DNA from: CAWJMD01 sp963845675
Lineage (GTDB): Bacteria > Actinomycetota > Actinomycetes > Actinomycetales > CAWJMD01
Reading direction: 5' to 3'
Assembly: GCA_963845675.1 (NCBI GenBank)
Contig: CAWJSX010000005.1
Location: forward strand, 186,001-250,000
DNA: 64,000 nt
The first letter of the stretch is position 1; each line of letters begins with the position of its first letter. Position numbers and translations under genes: made by a program. The notes beneath the pieces were generated by a model, which saw nothing but the letters and a program-made list of their open reading frames with translations, had not been told where the DNA came from and searched no databases. This document shows, piece after piece, positions 46,615-55,229 of the stretch.

Positions 46615-47248
46615 CGTCGCCGACACCGGCGCGCCCGCGGAGGAGCGGCCCCCGCAGCCCCCGCAGCCCACGGAGCCGTCCCACGAGGCGGCGCCGACGG
46701 TCACCAAGATCGTGGTGGCCGGTGGTTTCGCCGTCGGCAAGACGACCTTCATCGGGTCGATCTCCGACATCGAGCCGCTCTCGACCGAGGCGGCCATGAC
46801 CGAGCACTCGGTCGGCGTCGACGACGCCGGCGGCGTGTCCGACCGCAAGACGACCACCACGGTCGCGATGGACTTCGGTCGCATCGCACTGCCGGGCAAC
46901 CTGTGGCTCTACCTCTTCGGGACGCCGGGTCAGGACCGCTTCCTCTTCATGTGGGACGACCTCGTGCGAGGGGCCATCGGCGGCATCGTGCTGGTCGACA
47001 CCGAGCGCCTGGAGCAGTGCTTCCCGGCGGTCGACTACTTCGAGGCCCGCCAGATCCCGTTCATCGTCGCCGTGAACTGCTTCGACGGCGTGGCGCGTCA
47101 CGACCTCGACTCCGTCCGAGAGGCACTCGCGGTGCCGGCGCACGTGCCGATGGTCTACACCGACGCGCGGTCGAAGCAGGCCACGAAGCACGCCCTGATC
47201 ACCCTGGTCCAGCTGGCCATGCAGCGTCTCGCGGCCGCTGCCGGCTGA
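46595..47248 (+). CDS. cvnD: Conservon small GTPase CvnD
   Basis: A 217-residue GTPase. The P-loop VVAGGFAVGKTTFIGSIS (near residue 43) is followed by a switch region with TTTTVAMDFGRIALP, LFGTPGQDRFLFMWDDLVRG (the G3-like DxxGQ equivalent), and VAVNCFDGV (G4). The N-terminal 35 residues are Pro/Glu-rich. The ATG at 46595 has GGAGAG upstream. It is the last gene of the conservon; a strong hairpin follows at 47301-47334. Confidence 0.93.
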   Translation: MAFPRSDVADTGAPAEERPPQPPQPTEPSHEAAPTVTKIVVAGGFAVGKTTFIGSISDIEPLSTEAAMTEHSVGVDDAGGVSDRKTTTTVAMDFGRIALPGNLWLYLFGTPGQDRFLFMWDDLVRGAIGGIVLVDTERLEQCFPAVDYFEARQIPFIVAVNCFDGVARHDLDSVREALAVPAHVPMVYTDARSKQATKHALITLVQLAMQRLAAAAG

Positions 47249-47300
47249 GCCCGGCTCATCCGCGGCTGAACCAGGGAACCCGTCCGGGGGACGGGCGGAC

Positions 47301-47334
47301 GGAGGGCCCGACGCCATCCGGCGTCGGGCCCTCC
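47301..47334 (+). terminator. 15-bp perfect hairpin after cvnD
   Basis: GGAGGGCCCGACGCC, loop ATCC, then its exact complement. Stem is all G:C-rich, ends 52 bases after the cvnD stop, and no T-run follows, as is common in high-GC actinobacteria. It would end the conservon transcript before cysK. Confidence 0.8.
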
Positions 47335-47493
47335 TGCGTCCGGTCAGACCCTGCCGCCCGTCCTCGTGGACACGATGTCTGCGATGTGAGACGGGCGTGG
47401 GGGCCCGGGAAGGGCGGGCCGCGTCGCGCGGTTCCCCTGGGTGACCACGTCCGGGACCACCGGGCGAACTCCCACCCGCCCCGAGGAGCCGAT

Positions 47494-48426
47494 GTGCCCA
47501 GGATCTACGACGACGTCACCGACCTGGTCGGCAACACCCCGCTGGTCCGGCTGAACCGGATCACGGACGGTGCGAAGGCGACTGTCCTGGCCAAGCTGGA
47601 GTTCTACAACCCGGCCAGCTCGGTGAAGGACCGGATCGGCGTGGCGATGATCGACGCCGCGGAGGCGTCGGGACAGCTCAAGCCCGAGGGCACGATCATC
47701 GAGGCGACGAGCGGCAACACCGGCATCGCCCTCGCCATGGTCGGCGCGGCCCGCGGCTACAAGGTCGTCCTCACGATGCCCGAGACGATGAGCACCGAGC
47801 GTCGCGCGCTGCTGCGTGCCTTCGGCGCCGAGCTCGTGCTGACACCGGGCTCGGAGGGCATGAAGGGCGCCGTCGCCAAGGCCGTCGAGATCGCCCGGGA
47901 GACAGGCGCTGTCGAGGTCCGCCAGTTCGAGAACGAGGCCAACCCGGAAATCCACCGGAAGACGACGGCCGAGGAGATCTGGAACGACACGGACGGCGAG
48001 GTCGACGTGGTGGTGGCCGGGATCGGGACCGGCGGCACGATCACCGGTGTGGGGCAGGTGCTCAAGGAGCGGAAGCCCGGCGTGCAGATCGTCGCGGTCG
48101 AGCCCGAGGAGTCGGCCATCCTCAACGGTGGGGCGCCAGGGCCGCACAAGATCCAGGGGATCGGCGCGAACTTCGTCCCGGAGATCCTCGACCGCGCGGT
48201 CTACGACGAGGTCATCGACGTCAACGCCGAGACCTCCGTGGCGTGGGCCCGTCGGGCGGCCGCCGAGGAGGGCCTGCTGGTCGGGCTGTCGTCGGGTGCG
48301 GCGCTGGCCGCCGCCGTGCAGGTGGCGCAGCGTGAGGAGAACGCCGGCAAGACCGTCGTCGTCGTGATCCCGTCCTTCGGTGAGCGGTACCTCTCGACGA
48401 TCCTCTACAGCGACCTGATGAGCTGA
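47494..48426 (+). CDS. cysK: Cysteine synthase A (O-acetylserine sulfhydrylase)
   Basis: A 310-residue PLP enzyme that makes cysteine from O-acetylserine and sulfide. Motifs: TDLVGNTPLVRLNRI, FYNPASSVKDRIGVAMI (PLP lysine), IEATSGNTGIALAMV, GIGTGGTITGVGQVL and LLVGLSSGAALAAAV. The GTG at 47494 has GAGGAG at good spacing. cysE follows 2 bases later. Confidence 0.95.
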   Translation: MPRIYDDVTDLVGNTPLVRLNRITDGAKATVLAKLEFYNPASSVKDRIGVAMIDAAEASGQLKPEGTIIEATSGNTGIALAMVGAARGYKVVLTMPETMSTERRALLRAFGAELVLTPGSEGMKGAVAKAVEIARETGAVEVRQFENEANPEIHRKTTAEEIWNDTDGEVDVVVAGIGTGGTITGVGQVLKERKPGVQIVAVEPEESAILNGGAPGPHKIQGIGANFVPEILDRAVYDEVIDVNAETSVAWARRAAAEEGLLVGLSSGAALAAAVQVAQREENAGKTVVVVIPSFGERYLSTILYSDLMS

Positions 48427-48428
48427 GC

Positions 48429-49004
48429 GTGCGCGAACGGCTCCGCGAGGACCTGGCCACCGCCCGCCGGCGCGACCCGGCGGCTCACAGCGCGGCGGAA
48501 CTGGTCCTGACGTACCCGGGTCTGCACGCCGTCTGGCTGCACCGCCTCGCGCACCGGCTGTGGCAGAACCCGGCCCTCCGCCTACCGGCGCGCGTGCTCG
48601 GGCACCTGAACCGGATGCTCACCGGCATCGAGATCCACCCGGGGGCGCAGATCGGTCGCCGGTTCTTCATCGACCACGGGATGGGTGTCGTGATCGGCGC
48701 CACGGCCGAGATCGGTGACGACGTGATGCTGTACCACGGCGTCACCCTGGGCGGCCGGTCGATGGACAGCGTGAAGCGGCACCCCACCGTCTGCGACGGC
48801 GTCGTGATCGGAGCCGGCGCCCAGGTGCTCGGGCCCATCCACGTCGGCGCAGGGGCCCAGATCGGCGCGAACGCCGTCGTCGTCAAGGACGTCCCCGCCG
48901 GTGCGGTCGTCGTCGGGGTGCCTGGCCGCCTCCGTGACGTCCCCGCGTCCGTCGTCGCCCTCACGTCCGAGGACGAGCGGGTCGACCCCGCGATCTGGAT
49001 CTGA
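48429..49004 (+). CDS. cysE: Serine O-acetyltransferase
   Basis: A 191-residue left-handed beta-helix (hexapeptide) acetyltransferase: HRLAHRLWQNPALRLPARV, IEIHPGAQIGRRFFIDHG, VVIGATAEIGDDVMLYHGV, LGGRSMDSVKRHPTV, GAQVLGPIHVGAGAQIGANA. It makes O-acetylserine for CysK from serine and acetyl-CoA. It is of the short, EpsC-like form. The GTG at 48429 lies 2 bases after cysK, so the two are coupled. Confidence 0.94.
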   Translation: MRERLREDLATARRRDPAAHSAAELVLTYPGLHAVWLHRLAHRLWQNPALRLPARVLGHLNRMLTGIEIHPGAQIGRRFFIDHGMGVVIGATAEIGDDVMLYHGVTLGGRSMDSVKRHPTVCDGVVIGAGAQVLGPIHVGAGAQIGANAVVVKDVPAGAVVVGVPGRLRDVPASVVALTSEDERVDPAIWI

Positions 49005-49040
49005 GACGGCCCGGAGCCCCCGGCCGCCACCCCCACGCGA

Positions 49041-49086
49041 AACGGCGTGTTTCCGGTCCTGCGCAGGACACCGGAAACACGCCGTT
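49041..49086. terminator. 17-bp hairpin between convergent cysE and PAC2 genes
   Basis: AACGGCGTGTTTCCGGT at 49041-49057 pairs exactly with ACCGGAAACACGCCGTT at 49070-49086. The 12-base loop itself holds a small palindrome. It lies between two genes that converge, so it can stop transcripts from both sides. Confidence 0.85.
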
Positions 49087-49113
49087 GCGCGATCTCGGGG
49101 AGTGGGTGCGGGG

Positions 49114-50070
49114 TCAGTCCTTCGGCTCGCCGCTCTCGTCGAGCCCGCGGAGGAAGTCCTCGAGCTGGGCCGCGAGCTCGTCCCCGCCGGGCATCTCGTC
49201 CTCGGGAAGGGTGGGGCTCAGCAGACCGGACCCGCTCAGGGAGCGACCTGCGGCGACCGCGTCGTACGTGCGCTCGAGGCCCTCTACGGCCTGGAGGGTC
49301 TGCGGCGAGTCGGCCACCTGCGCGTCGATCTGGGTCAGCACGGACGTACCCGCCTCGCGCAGGGAGTCGGTCGGCAGAGTGAGGCCCGCGACGTCGGCGA
49401 CTGCCTCGATCAGGGCCGTTGCGGCAGGGGGGAACTCGGCCTCGGCCAGGTAGTGGGGGACGTGAGCAGTGAAGCCGACGGCGTCGCGAGCGGTCTGCGT
49501 CGCGCGCAGCTCGAGCAGCGCGCCCACGTGCCCGGGGACGTCCACGTCCCCGATCCAGCGGGGCCGGCCGGCGATGAGGTCCCGGCTGCTGGCGTGGGAG
49601 GTGAGGCCGATCGGCCGGGTGTGCGGTGCCGCCCACGGGATGCCGTGGATGCCGGCGATCAGGCCGACCCCCAGGTGGTCGACCAGCTGCAGCACGGCGG
49701 CGATGAACCGCTCCCACTGGAAGTCGGGCTCCGGTCCGGAGAGCAGGTAGAACTCCTGACCTGCCTTGTCCGTCAGCGCGTGCACGGTCAGGCGGTGCTG
49801 GTCCACGTCGGTGAACCGGTCCGACCGGAACGTCATGCGCGGCCGTCGCCCGCGGTAGTCGATCAGCTGGTCGACGTCGAAGTGGGCCACCTCACGCGCG
49901 GTCAGCTCGCTGAGCAGGTGCTGCACCGTCAGGTTCGCGGCCTGTCCCGCGTCCACGAAGCCGGTGAGCGCGTGCATCAGTACCGGCCGTCCGGTCTGCG
50001 CGACCGCGTCAGGCGCGTCGGCGGGCTCGATGATGTCGACCAGGTCGTACAGGTCCTCAGGGGGAAGCAT
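49114..50070 (-). CDS. PAC2-family protein (proteasome assembly chaperone-like)
   Basis: A 318-residue PAC2-fold protein: VLMHALTGFVDAGQAANL, FDVDQLIDYRGRRPRMTF, then DHLGVGLIAGIHGIPWAAPH, GHVGALLELRATQTARDAVGF, VPHYLAEAEFPPAATAL. PAC2 proteins are widespread in actinobacteria; the eukaryotic relatives help build proteasomes, but the bacterial role is unknown. The ATG at 50070 has GAGG close before it; a GTG two codons earlier is an alternative. It ends just after the hairpin at 49041-49086. Confidence 0.88.
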   Translation of the reverse strand: MLPPEDLYDLVDIIEPADAPDAVAQTGRPVLMHALTGFVDAGQAANLTVQHLLSELTAREVAHFDVDQLIDYRGRRPRMTFRSDRFTDVDQHRLTVHALTDKAGQEFYLLSGPEPDFQWERFIAAVLQLVDHLGVGLIAGIHGIPWAAPHTRPIGLTSHASSRDLIAGRPRWIGDVDVPGHVGALLELRATQTARDAVGFTAHVPHYLAEAEFPPAATALIEAVADVAGLTLPTDSLREAGTSVLTQIDAQVADSPQTLQAVEGLERTYDAVAAGRSLSGSGLLSPTLPEDEMPGGDELAAQLEDFLRGLDESGEPKD

Positions 50071-50146
50071 GATCACCTCGTGTTGTCCGTCGACCGGGTC
50101 AACGTCGACCCACCGGGTGGTTGTTCCGGGGCGCGTGTTCCCCGGG

Positions 50147-50932
50147 TCACGCCGACGTCGGGCGGTTCGCCTTCTCGCTGAACACCGAGCGTGCCCGGGG
50201 CCGCGCCACGCCGTCGACCTCCACGTCGACGAGCTCGTCGTAGAACGCGATGCGGCCGGCCACCCCGGCGACGGCCGGGTTGGGCTCGTCGTACGACCAC
50301 GCGATCCCTTCGACGAGGTCCCGGTCCTCGGACGCAGGAAGGTCCCAGTAGGCCCGGGCGAACCCCTTGTACGGGCAGTGGCTCGTGCGCGATGTGGGGG
50401 CGAGCAGGTCCAGCCGCACGTCCTCGCGAGGTAGGTAGAACCGGGTGGGCAGGTCGGTCTCGAACAGCAGGACGGGGTCGTTGCTGTCGGCCAGCACGAG
50501 GTCGCCGACGCTGACCACGACGTGCCGGGAGCTCGCGATCGCGTCCACGCGTTTGCGCGGATCGCGCGGGTGGCCCCGCACCTCTTCCTCCTCCTCCAGC
50601 CAGCGGTCGACCAGCCCGGGCTGCCAGGAGAGGACCAGGCGTCCCGTGAGGGCCGGGTCGTCGCGCTCCCAGGCCACGTGCGGCACCGTGCGCTCACCGA
50701 CGCGGAGGTCGTACCACTGGGCCACGGGACCCTTGGGCTGGAAGAAGGACGGCTCCGGCGGGCCGGGCTCGGGGCTGGGGTGCAGCAGGTCGGTGCGGAC
50801 GTCTGCGGGATCGAAGGCGTAGGCCGGGATCGGGAAGACGTCCTCGAAGAACAGCAACGGCGCCCGGGAGTCGACCACGACGACGTCGTCGACGACGGCC
50901 CTCACCCAGCGCTCGCTCGCCTCGATCCTCAT
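50147..50932 (-). CDS. Double DUF427 protein
   Basis: A 261-residue protein with two DUF427 domains in tandem (about 1-110 and 130-245). Each has the pattern V.D...S..PLL.FE, seen as VVVDSRAPLLFFED and VLADSNDPVLLFETD, followed by YLP and CPYKG-like regions (SHCPYKGFARAYW in domain two). The function is unknown. The ATG at 50932 has a strong AGGAGGT site 6 bases upstream. It is the second gene after PAC2 on the same strand, 77 bases away. Confidence 0.88.
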   Translation of the reverse strand: MRIEASERWVRAVVDDVVVVDSRAPLLFFEDVFPIPAYAFDPADVRTDLLHPSPEPGPPEPSFFQPKGPVAQWYDLRVGERTVPHVAWERDDPALTGRLVLSWQPGLVDRWLEEEEEVRGHPRDPRKRVDAIASSRHVVVSVGDLVLADSNDPVLLFETDLPTRFYLPREDVRLDLLAPTSRTSHCPYKGFARAYWDLPASEDRDLVEGIAWSYDEPNPAVAGVAGRIAFYDELVDVEVDGVARPRARSVFSEKANRPTSA

Positions 50933-51048
50933 GGCCACCTCCTGCTCGGCCTGGTCGAGCCATCGTGCGCCTCGACGGACCCCTACGACAAGGCGTGTCG
51001 TGCCGAGAACGTGCAGCACTCCACGTGGGGCAGAATGTGGACCTTCCA

Positions 51049-51140
51049 GGAGGGCTCGCATAGTGGCCGAGTGCGGCGGTCTTGAAAACCGCTAGGCGGG
51101 GACAACCCCCGTCTCGTGGGTTCGAATCCCACGCCCTCCG
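51049..51140 (+). tRNA. serT: tRNA-Ser(UGA)
   Basis: A class II tRNA of 92 bases. The acceptor stem GGAGGGC pairs with GCCCTCC, and G is the discriminator. The anticodon loop CTTGAAA gives anticodon UGA at 51083-51085. A long variable arm (GCGGGGACAACCCCCGT) is present, as expected for serine. The T-arm holds GTTCGAATC. CCA is not encoded. Confidence 0.95.
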
Positions 51141-51185
51141 CTGCTGATCATGCCTCTGAGGCGCGACGACGGACCGCGAGCGGTA

Positions 51186-51422
51186 TCAGTCGTCGGGGAG
51201 GGCGGCGAAGGCCTGCTTGGTGTCGCGGTACCAACCCATCGACTTCTTGGGGTGCCGCCAGCGGCCCTTCATGGCGTCGCGGGCCTCCTGGTGGGTCGCG
51301 TCGCCGGCCTTCTCCGCCTTCTTGAGGTGGCGGTCCTGGGCCTTGATGACGTCGTCGGCGCTCTCGCCGTGGTGCTCGAGGTCGCAGGGCCCTCCGAGGG
51401 CCCGGCAGGTCATGGTCTTCAT
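51186..51422 (-). CDS. DUF1059-type small protein
   Basis: A 78-residue protein with the start MKTMTCRALGGPCDLEHHG, then SADDVIKAQDRHLKKA, KGRWRHPKKSMGWYRDTKQ. The two early cysteines (TCRALGGPCD) mark it as a small putative metal-binding DUF1059 protein. AAGGAGA lies upstream of the ATG. It is next to the ECF41 sigma gene, which starts 900 bases away on the same strand; function unknown. Confidence 0.8.
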   Translation of the reverse strand: MKTMTCRALGGPCDLEHHGESADDVIKAQDRHLKKAEKAGDATHQEARDAMKGRWRHPKKSMGWYRDTKQAFAALPDD

Positions 51423-51487
51423 GGTCGTCTCCTTCTGTTGTGGTGTCCTGATGTGCTGACGATCGAAACGGACAGGGTGTGACCGAG

Positions 51488-52324
51488 TCAGTCGCGCGGC
51501 CGACCGCCGTCGCGGCGCACGACGCGCGAGAGCACGTCGGGCGCGGCGCGGAAGGTGATGGCGCGCACGAGGCCGTCCTCGACGGTGAAGTCGAAGGCGA
51601 CCTTGGCCGCGCCGAGGTGGAACCAGGCGGCACCGGGCCGGTCACCGACGAAGACCGGGAGCGCGGCCTTGGCGCTGCCGTTGAAGAACGTCGCCACCTC
51701 GTCGCGGCCCTCGATCTGCCGCGGCGTGCCGACCAGGACCGCGGCGTCGTCAGCGGTCACGGCGGCGTCGGGTGCGAGCAGTCGTAGCAACCGGTCGAAG
51801 TCGCCGTTCCTGGCCGCGGCCATGAAGGCGTCGACCACTTCCCAGTCGGCCAGGCGGTCCTCGGGATGGGGCTGGGTGACCTTGGCTCGTGCCCGCGAGG
51901 CCAGCTTGCGCGCGGCCGCCGGTGTGGTGTCGAGGACCGCCGCGATCGTCGGGAACTCGAAGCCGAAGCTGTCGTGCAGCACGAAGGCGACCCGTTCGCG
52001 CGGGGAGAGCCGGTCGAGCACGACGTGCAGGGCGAGACCGACGGTGTCGGCGAGCGCGACGTCGTCGGCCGGATCGTTGACGGTCTCCGTGGGCTCGACG
52101 TCATCCACGGGTACGGGGGTGCGTGAGCGCAGCCGGTCGAGGCACAGCCGGGTGGTCACGGTCGTCAGCCAGGCCGGCAGGCAGTCGATCTCGGTGTCCG
52201 TCCCGTGCAGCCGCAGCCACGCCTGCTGCACGACGTCCTCGGCCTCGGCGTGGTCACCGAGCACCCGGCTCGCGATCCCCACCAGGCGCGGTCGTTCGGC
52301 CTCGAACATGTCCGTCTGGTCCAC
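51488..52324 (-). CDS. ECF41-type RNA polymerase sigma factor with SnoaL-like tail
   Basis: A 278-residue sigma factor. Region 2 has MFEAERPRLVGIASRVLGD, AEDVVQQAWLRLHG and CLPAWLTTVTTRLCLDRLR; region 4 has LSPRERVAFVLHDSFGFEFPTIAAVL and TPAAARKLASRARAKV. The extra ~100 residues after region 4 form a SnoaL/NTF2-like domain (VVDAFMAAARNGDFDRLLRLL), typical of ECF41, where the tail takes the place of an anti-sigma. The GTG at 52324 is one of three adjacent GTGs. Downstream are the small DUF1059 gene and the tRNA. Confidence 0.88.
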   Translation of the reverse strand: MDQTDMFEAERPRLVGIASRVLGDHAEAEDVVQQAWLRLHGTDTEIDCLPAWLTTVTTRLCLDRLRSRTPVPVDDVEPTETVNDPADDVALADTVGLALHVVLDRLSPRERVAFVLHDSFGFEFPTIAAVLDTTPAAARKLASRARAKVTQPHPEDRLADWEVVDAFMAAARNGDFDRLLRLLAPDAAVTADDAAVLVGTPRQIEGRDEVATFFNGSAKAALPVFVGDRPGAAWFHLGAAKVAFDFTVEDGLVRAITFRAAPDVLSRVVRRDGGRPRD

Positions 52325-52432
52325 GGCCACCACCCTTCCACCTCTGCTGGTCACCCCACTGACGCGCGAAGCCGGGCCGAGTGTGACCACGGTCGGCGAA
52401 GGCGTGGACTGCGGAGGCCTTCGGGTGTCGCC

Positions 52433-53308
52433 TCAGGTGTGTGCGTCGAGGACCTCACGCAGTCGTGCGGCGAAGGCCTCTGGCTCGCCCGCGTGGCCTG
52501 ACTCGCCACCGAGGAAGCCCCCGTGATGGCTGGGGAAGTCGACCAGCGGCTGCCTCAGCGCCTGGGCGAGAGCCGCCGCGGCGCGCCCGGCCAACCCGGT
52601 TCGTGACTCGACGCCCACCGCGATGACCACCCGCGTCGGGGCTGTCGCGAGTGCGTGGACGTCGGGACGGTATCTGGTGATGGCGTTGCCTGTCCCGGAC
52701 AGCACCGGGTCGTCGCGGGCGCCGTCGTCCTCGGTGGGCAGGCCGAACTGGGCCGGGTCGGGATCGGGCTGTGCGGCGTACTCGTCGGTGAACTCGCCGC
52801 TTCCACGACGTCATGGCGATGAAGCGGGCCATTCCCGCGCCGAAACCCTTGTCCTGGTAGGCCGCCTGAACGTCTCGTTCAGCTGCCAGCGCGTGGTCCG
52901 CGTCGGGCAGCAGCCTCACCAGGGGCGGCTCGTGGGCCACGAGCGTGCCGACGTCCTCGGGATGCTCGGCCACCAGGGCGAGCGTGTTGACCGCGCCGCC
53001 GCTGCTGCCGAACACGTCCACGGGTCCGATGTCGAGTGCGGTGATCAGTGCGTGCAGGTCCGCGCTGTGCAACTCCGGGGTGCGGTCGTCCCGACCGTCC
53101 TTGCGGATGCTGCGGCCGATGCCGCGAGGATCGTAGGTGATCACCGTTCGGTCCGCGAAGTAGGAGGCGAGCGTCTCGAAGCCCCGGCGTCCATGGGATG
53201 GCCGACCATCAACAGCGGTCGCCGCCCCTCAGCAGTAGGCGACGGACCTCGTACGTCGTAGACCAGGTCGACGTCGGGGGTCCCGAGCGTGTGGGTCTGC
53301 GTCTGCAT
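52433..53308 (-). CDS. Alpha/beta-hydrolase, two frameshifts
   Basis: About 291 residues after joining near 53175 (a missing G) and 52800 (one extra base). The start QTQTHTLGTPDVDLVYDVRG leads to TVITYDPRGIGRSIR, the nucleophile region DVFGSSGGAVNTLALVAEHP, and the C-terminal DVHALATAPTRVVIAVG and DFPSHHGGFLGG (possible catalytic His). The substrate is unknown. The ATG at 53308 has GAGAGGA upstream. An inverted repeat sits 48 bases upstream (53356-53378), perhaps an operator. Confidence 0.8.
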
Positions 53309-53669
53309 GGGGTGGCGTCCTCTCTGCGGCGCGAGCCGCTGCCGCATCGCGTGACGTCTGTCGTCCTGTTGTACAGACCGCTGCAGCCGCGAGAAGTCAT
53401 CGGCCCCACCTACCTCGGCAGGCCAGGCGGCTCGCCGAGGAGAGCGTGCAAGGGTGGTCTGTCGATCCTGTGCGTGCCGCCCGTCCATCGTCGGCTCTGC
53501 GCGACGAGTTGACGACGTCAGCCCGCGCAGACGTCGAGGGACGGCGTCCGCAGGGGCGCGTCAGCGAGGGGGACGCTCTCGTAGACGTCCAGACGGCGCG
53601 AGGGTCGCTGGCCCGGCCCGCGCAGGTCGCTCTCTAGGCGAGGTCGGCACCCCGATCTACGCTGCCCCC
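53309..53669. promoter_or_regulatory. Divergent intergenic region with inverted repeat 53356-53378
   Basis: A 361-base gap between the divergent hydrolase and glycolipid-binding genes. GTCTGT at 53356-53361 and ACAGAC at 53373-53378 form inverted arms around an 11-base spacer, fitting a TetR/MarR-type site for the hydrolase promoter. The rest (53380-53669) has short open frames with no recognisable protein, and I see nothing else in it. Confidence 0.4.
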
Positions 53670-54143
53670 ATGGCGAAGTCGGGGGCCGTGGCGTGTGAAC
53701 GGACCGGTGGTGGTCGCGGCCTCAGTGTCGCCGGGGTGGCCGACTCGGGTGTCGATCGGGTCTTCCATGGCTGCGAGGTGCTGGCCGGGCCGGACGAGGT
53801 GTTGGCCTGCTGGTTCCGAGTTCTCGTCGACGGCGTCCACAGGCCTGATCTCGACGGGTGCCTCGACGTGGACATCGCCGCCACGCCGCTGACCAACACC
53901 TTCCCGATCCGGCGCCTCGCACGGCTGTCCGTGGGCCAGGTGGCGACCTCGCCGGTCGCCTGGGTCGACGTGCCCGGGCTGGGGACGACCCGAGTCGACC
54001 AGACGTACCGGCGGTTGACCCCCGTGGATGGCCGTGACGCCTGGGAGTACGGCGACCCCCTGCACGGCGCGTTCACCTTGACCGTCGACGACGACGGGCT
54101 CGTCGTCGACTACGAATGCTTCGCGCGTCGGGTCCACGGCTGA
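53670..54143 (+). CDS. Putative glycolipid-binding protein (DUF1089)
   Basis: A 157-residue protein of the putative glycolipid-binding family: LDGCLDVDIAATPLTNTFPI, RRLARLSVGQVATSPVAWVDVPGL, TRVDQTYRRLTPVDGRDAWEYGDP and DDGLVVDYECFARRV. The family was named from weak structural evidence; its role is open. The ATG at 53670 begins where homology starts. It is followed by the TfoX-like gene on the same strand, 58 bases away. Confidence 0.78.
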   Translation: MAKSGAVACERTGGGRGLSVAGVADSGVDRVFHGCEVLAGPDEVLACWFRVLVDGVHRPDLDGCLDVDIAATPLTNTFPIRRLARLSVGQVATSPVAWVDVPGLGTTRVDQTYRRLTPVDGRDAWEYGDPLHGAFTLTVDDDGLVVDYECFARRVHG

Positions 54144-54201
54144 CCACGCGCGCGCTGCAGGGCTCGCCACCCTGGACGACCGAACGGTGGAGGATGTACC
54201 G

Positions 54202-54540
54202 ATGGCCTATGACGAGGATCTGGCCGACCGGGTGCGCGCCGCGCTGCCGACTGACGGGATGCTGACCGAGCGGAAGATGTTCGGCGGCCTGGCGTTCATG
54301 CTCGACGGTCACATGTGCTGCGGGATCGTGAAGGACAGCCTGATGCTGCGGCTCGGACCCGAGGCCACCGAGCGCGCGCTCGACCGGCCGCACGTCAGGC
54401 CGATGGACTTCACCGGTCGTCCGAGCGCAGGGATGGTGTTCGTCGACCTGGAGGGGCTGAAGGGCGCGTCGCTGCGTCGCTGGGTATCGGCCTCCGTTGA
54501 CTACGCACGCTCCCTGCCGCCGAAGCCGTCCGCGCGGTAG
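54202..54540 (+). CDS. TfoX/Sxy N-terminal domain protein
   Basis: A 112-residue protein with the TfoX_N pattern: YDEDLADRVRAALP, ERKMFGGLAFMLDGHMCCG, KDSLMLRLGPEATERAL and PMDFTGRPSAGMVFV. Proteins with only this half occur in many bacteria without competence and have unknown function. The ATG at 54202 has GGAGG 8 bases upstream, so I prefer it to the GTG at 54187. Confidence 0.87.
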   Translation: MAYDEDLADRVRAALPTDGMLTERKMFGGLAFMLDGHMCCGIVKDSLMLRLGPEATERALDRPHVRPMDFTGRPSAGMVFVDLEGLKGASLRRWVSASVDYARSLPPKPSAR

Positions 54541-54587
54541 CAGTCACGTTCGACTCGCTGTCGGTACCTCGTCGCCGAGTCGACCCC

Positions 54588-55229
54588 TCAGGGGCGGGTG
54601 CTGGCGTGGATGTCGAAGATCCGCACGTGGCGTGACAGCAGGTCCACAGCCGGGCCGAGCAGGAAGATCACGGCGATCGTGCCGAACCCGATGGCCCCGC
54701 CGAGCAACCAGCCGACGAGAGCGCCACCTCCCTGCAGGACGCTGTAGCTCCAGCGGAAAGGGACCGGTGGGTCCCACGCCAACGACGGGGCTTCGCTGGG
54801 GCCGGCCCCCGTACCGCTGCCGAGGTAGCCCGCGACCCCCACTGCCAGAACGGGAAACGCCAGCGCGAGCATGATGATCCGCCACACCAGGTCGTCCGGT
54901 CGGTCGATCAGGTCCATCGCCACCGTCACGCTGAACCCGACGACGACGGGCTGCACGACCGTCCCCAGACCGGGCCGCAGCCCGCGCACCCACGCCAGGC
55001 CGACGAGCACGACGCCGACCAGGCAGTTGACCAGCACGAACGGCAACCCGGTCGCGAGGGAGACACCGCTGATGAGCGTGGAGTAGCCGTCCGACCCGAG
55101 CGCCGCCTCCAGCAGCAGCGCCACGCCGAGGCCCAGCACGGCGCACGAGACGACGAGCATCACGACGGCCCGGAGGCCGGGCGCCAGAGTCGGGCCGGGT
55201 CCCGTCCTCCGCTCCGCGGGCGCGGTCAC
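54588..55229 (-). CDS. YczE/YitT-type membrane protein
   Basis: A 213-residue protein with about five hydrophobic segments (AVVMLVVSCAVLGLGVALLL, FVLVNCLVGVVLVGLAWV, IIMLALAFPVLAVGVAGYL and GALVGWLLGGAIGFGTIAVI). The pattern GSDGYSTLISGVSLATGLPF with later GxGT fits the YczE/YyaS family of unknown function. The GTG at 55229 overlaps the stop of the thioesterase gene (GTGA), so it is in the operon tetR-fadE5-thioesterase-yczE. Confidence 0.82.
   Translation of the reverse strand: MTAPAERRTGPGPTLAPGLRAVVMLVVSCAVLGLGVALLLEAALGSDGYSTLISGVSLATGLPFVLVNCLVGVVLVGLAWVRGLRPGLGTVVQPVVVGFSVTVAMDLIDRPDDLVWRIIMLALAFPVLAVGVAGYLGSGTGAGPSEAPSLAWDPPVPFRWSYSVLQGGGALVGWLLGGAIGFGTIAVIFLLGPAVDLLSRHVRIFDIHASTRP

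Noticed and set aside
53446..53637. Short plus-strand open frame in the gap before the glycolipid-binding gene
   Set aside because: No ribosome site, no recognisable domain, and Arg/Ala/Ser composition typical of random GC-rich frames.
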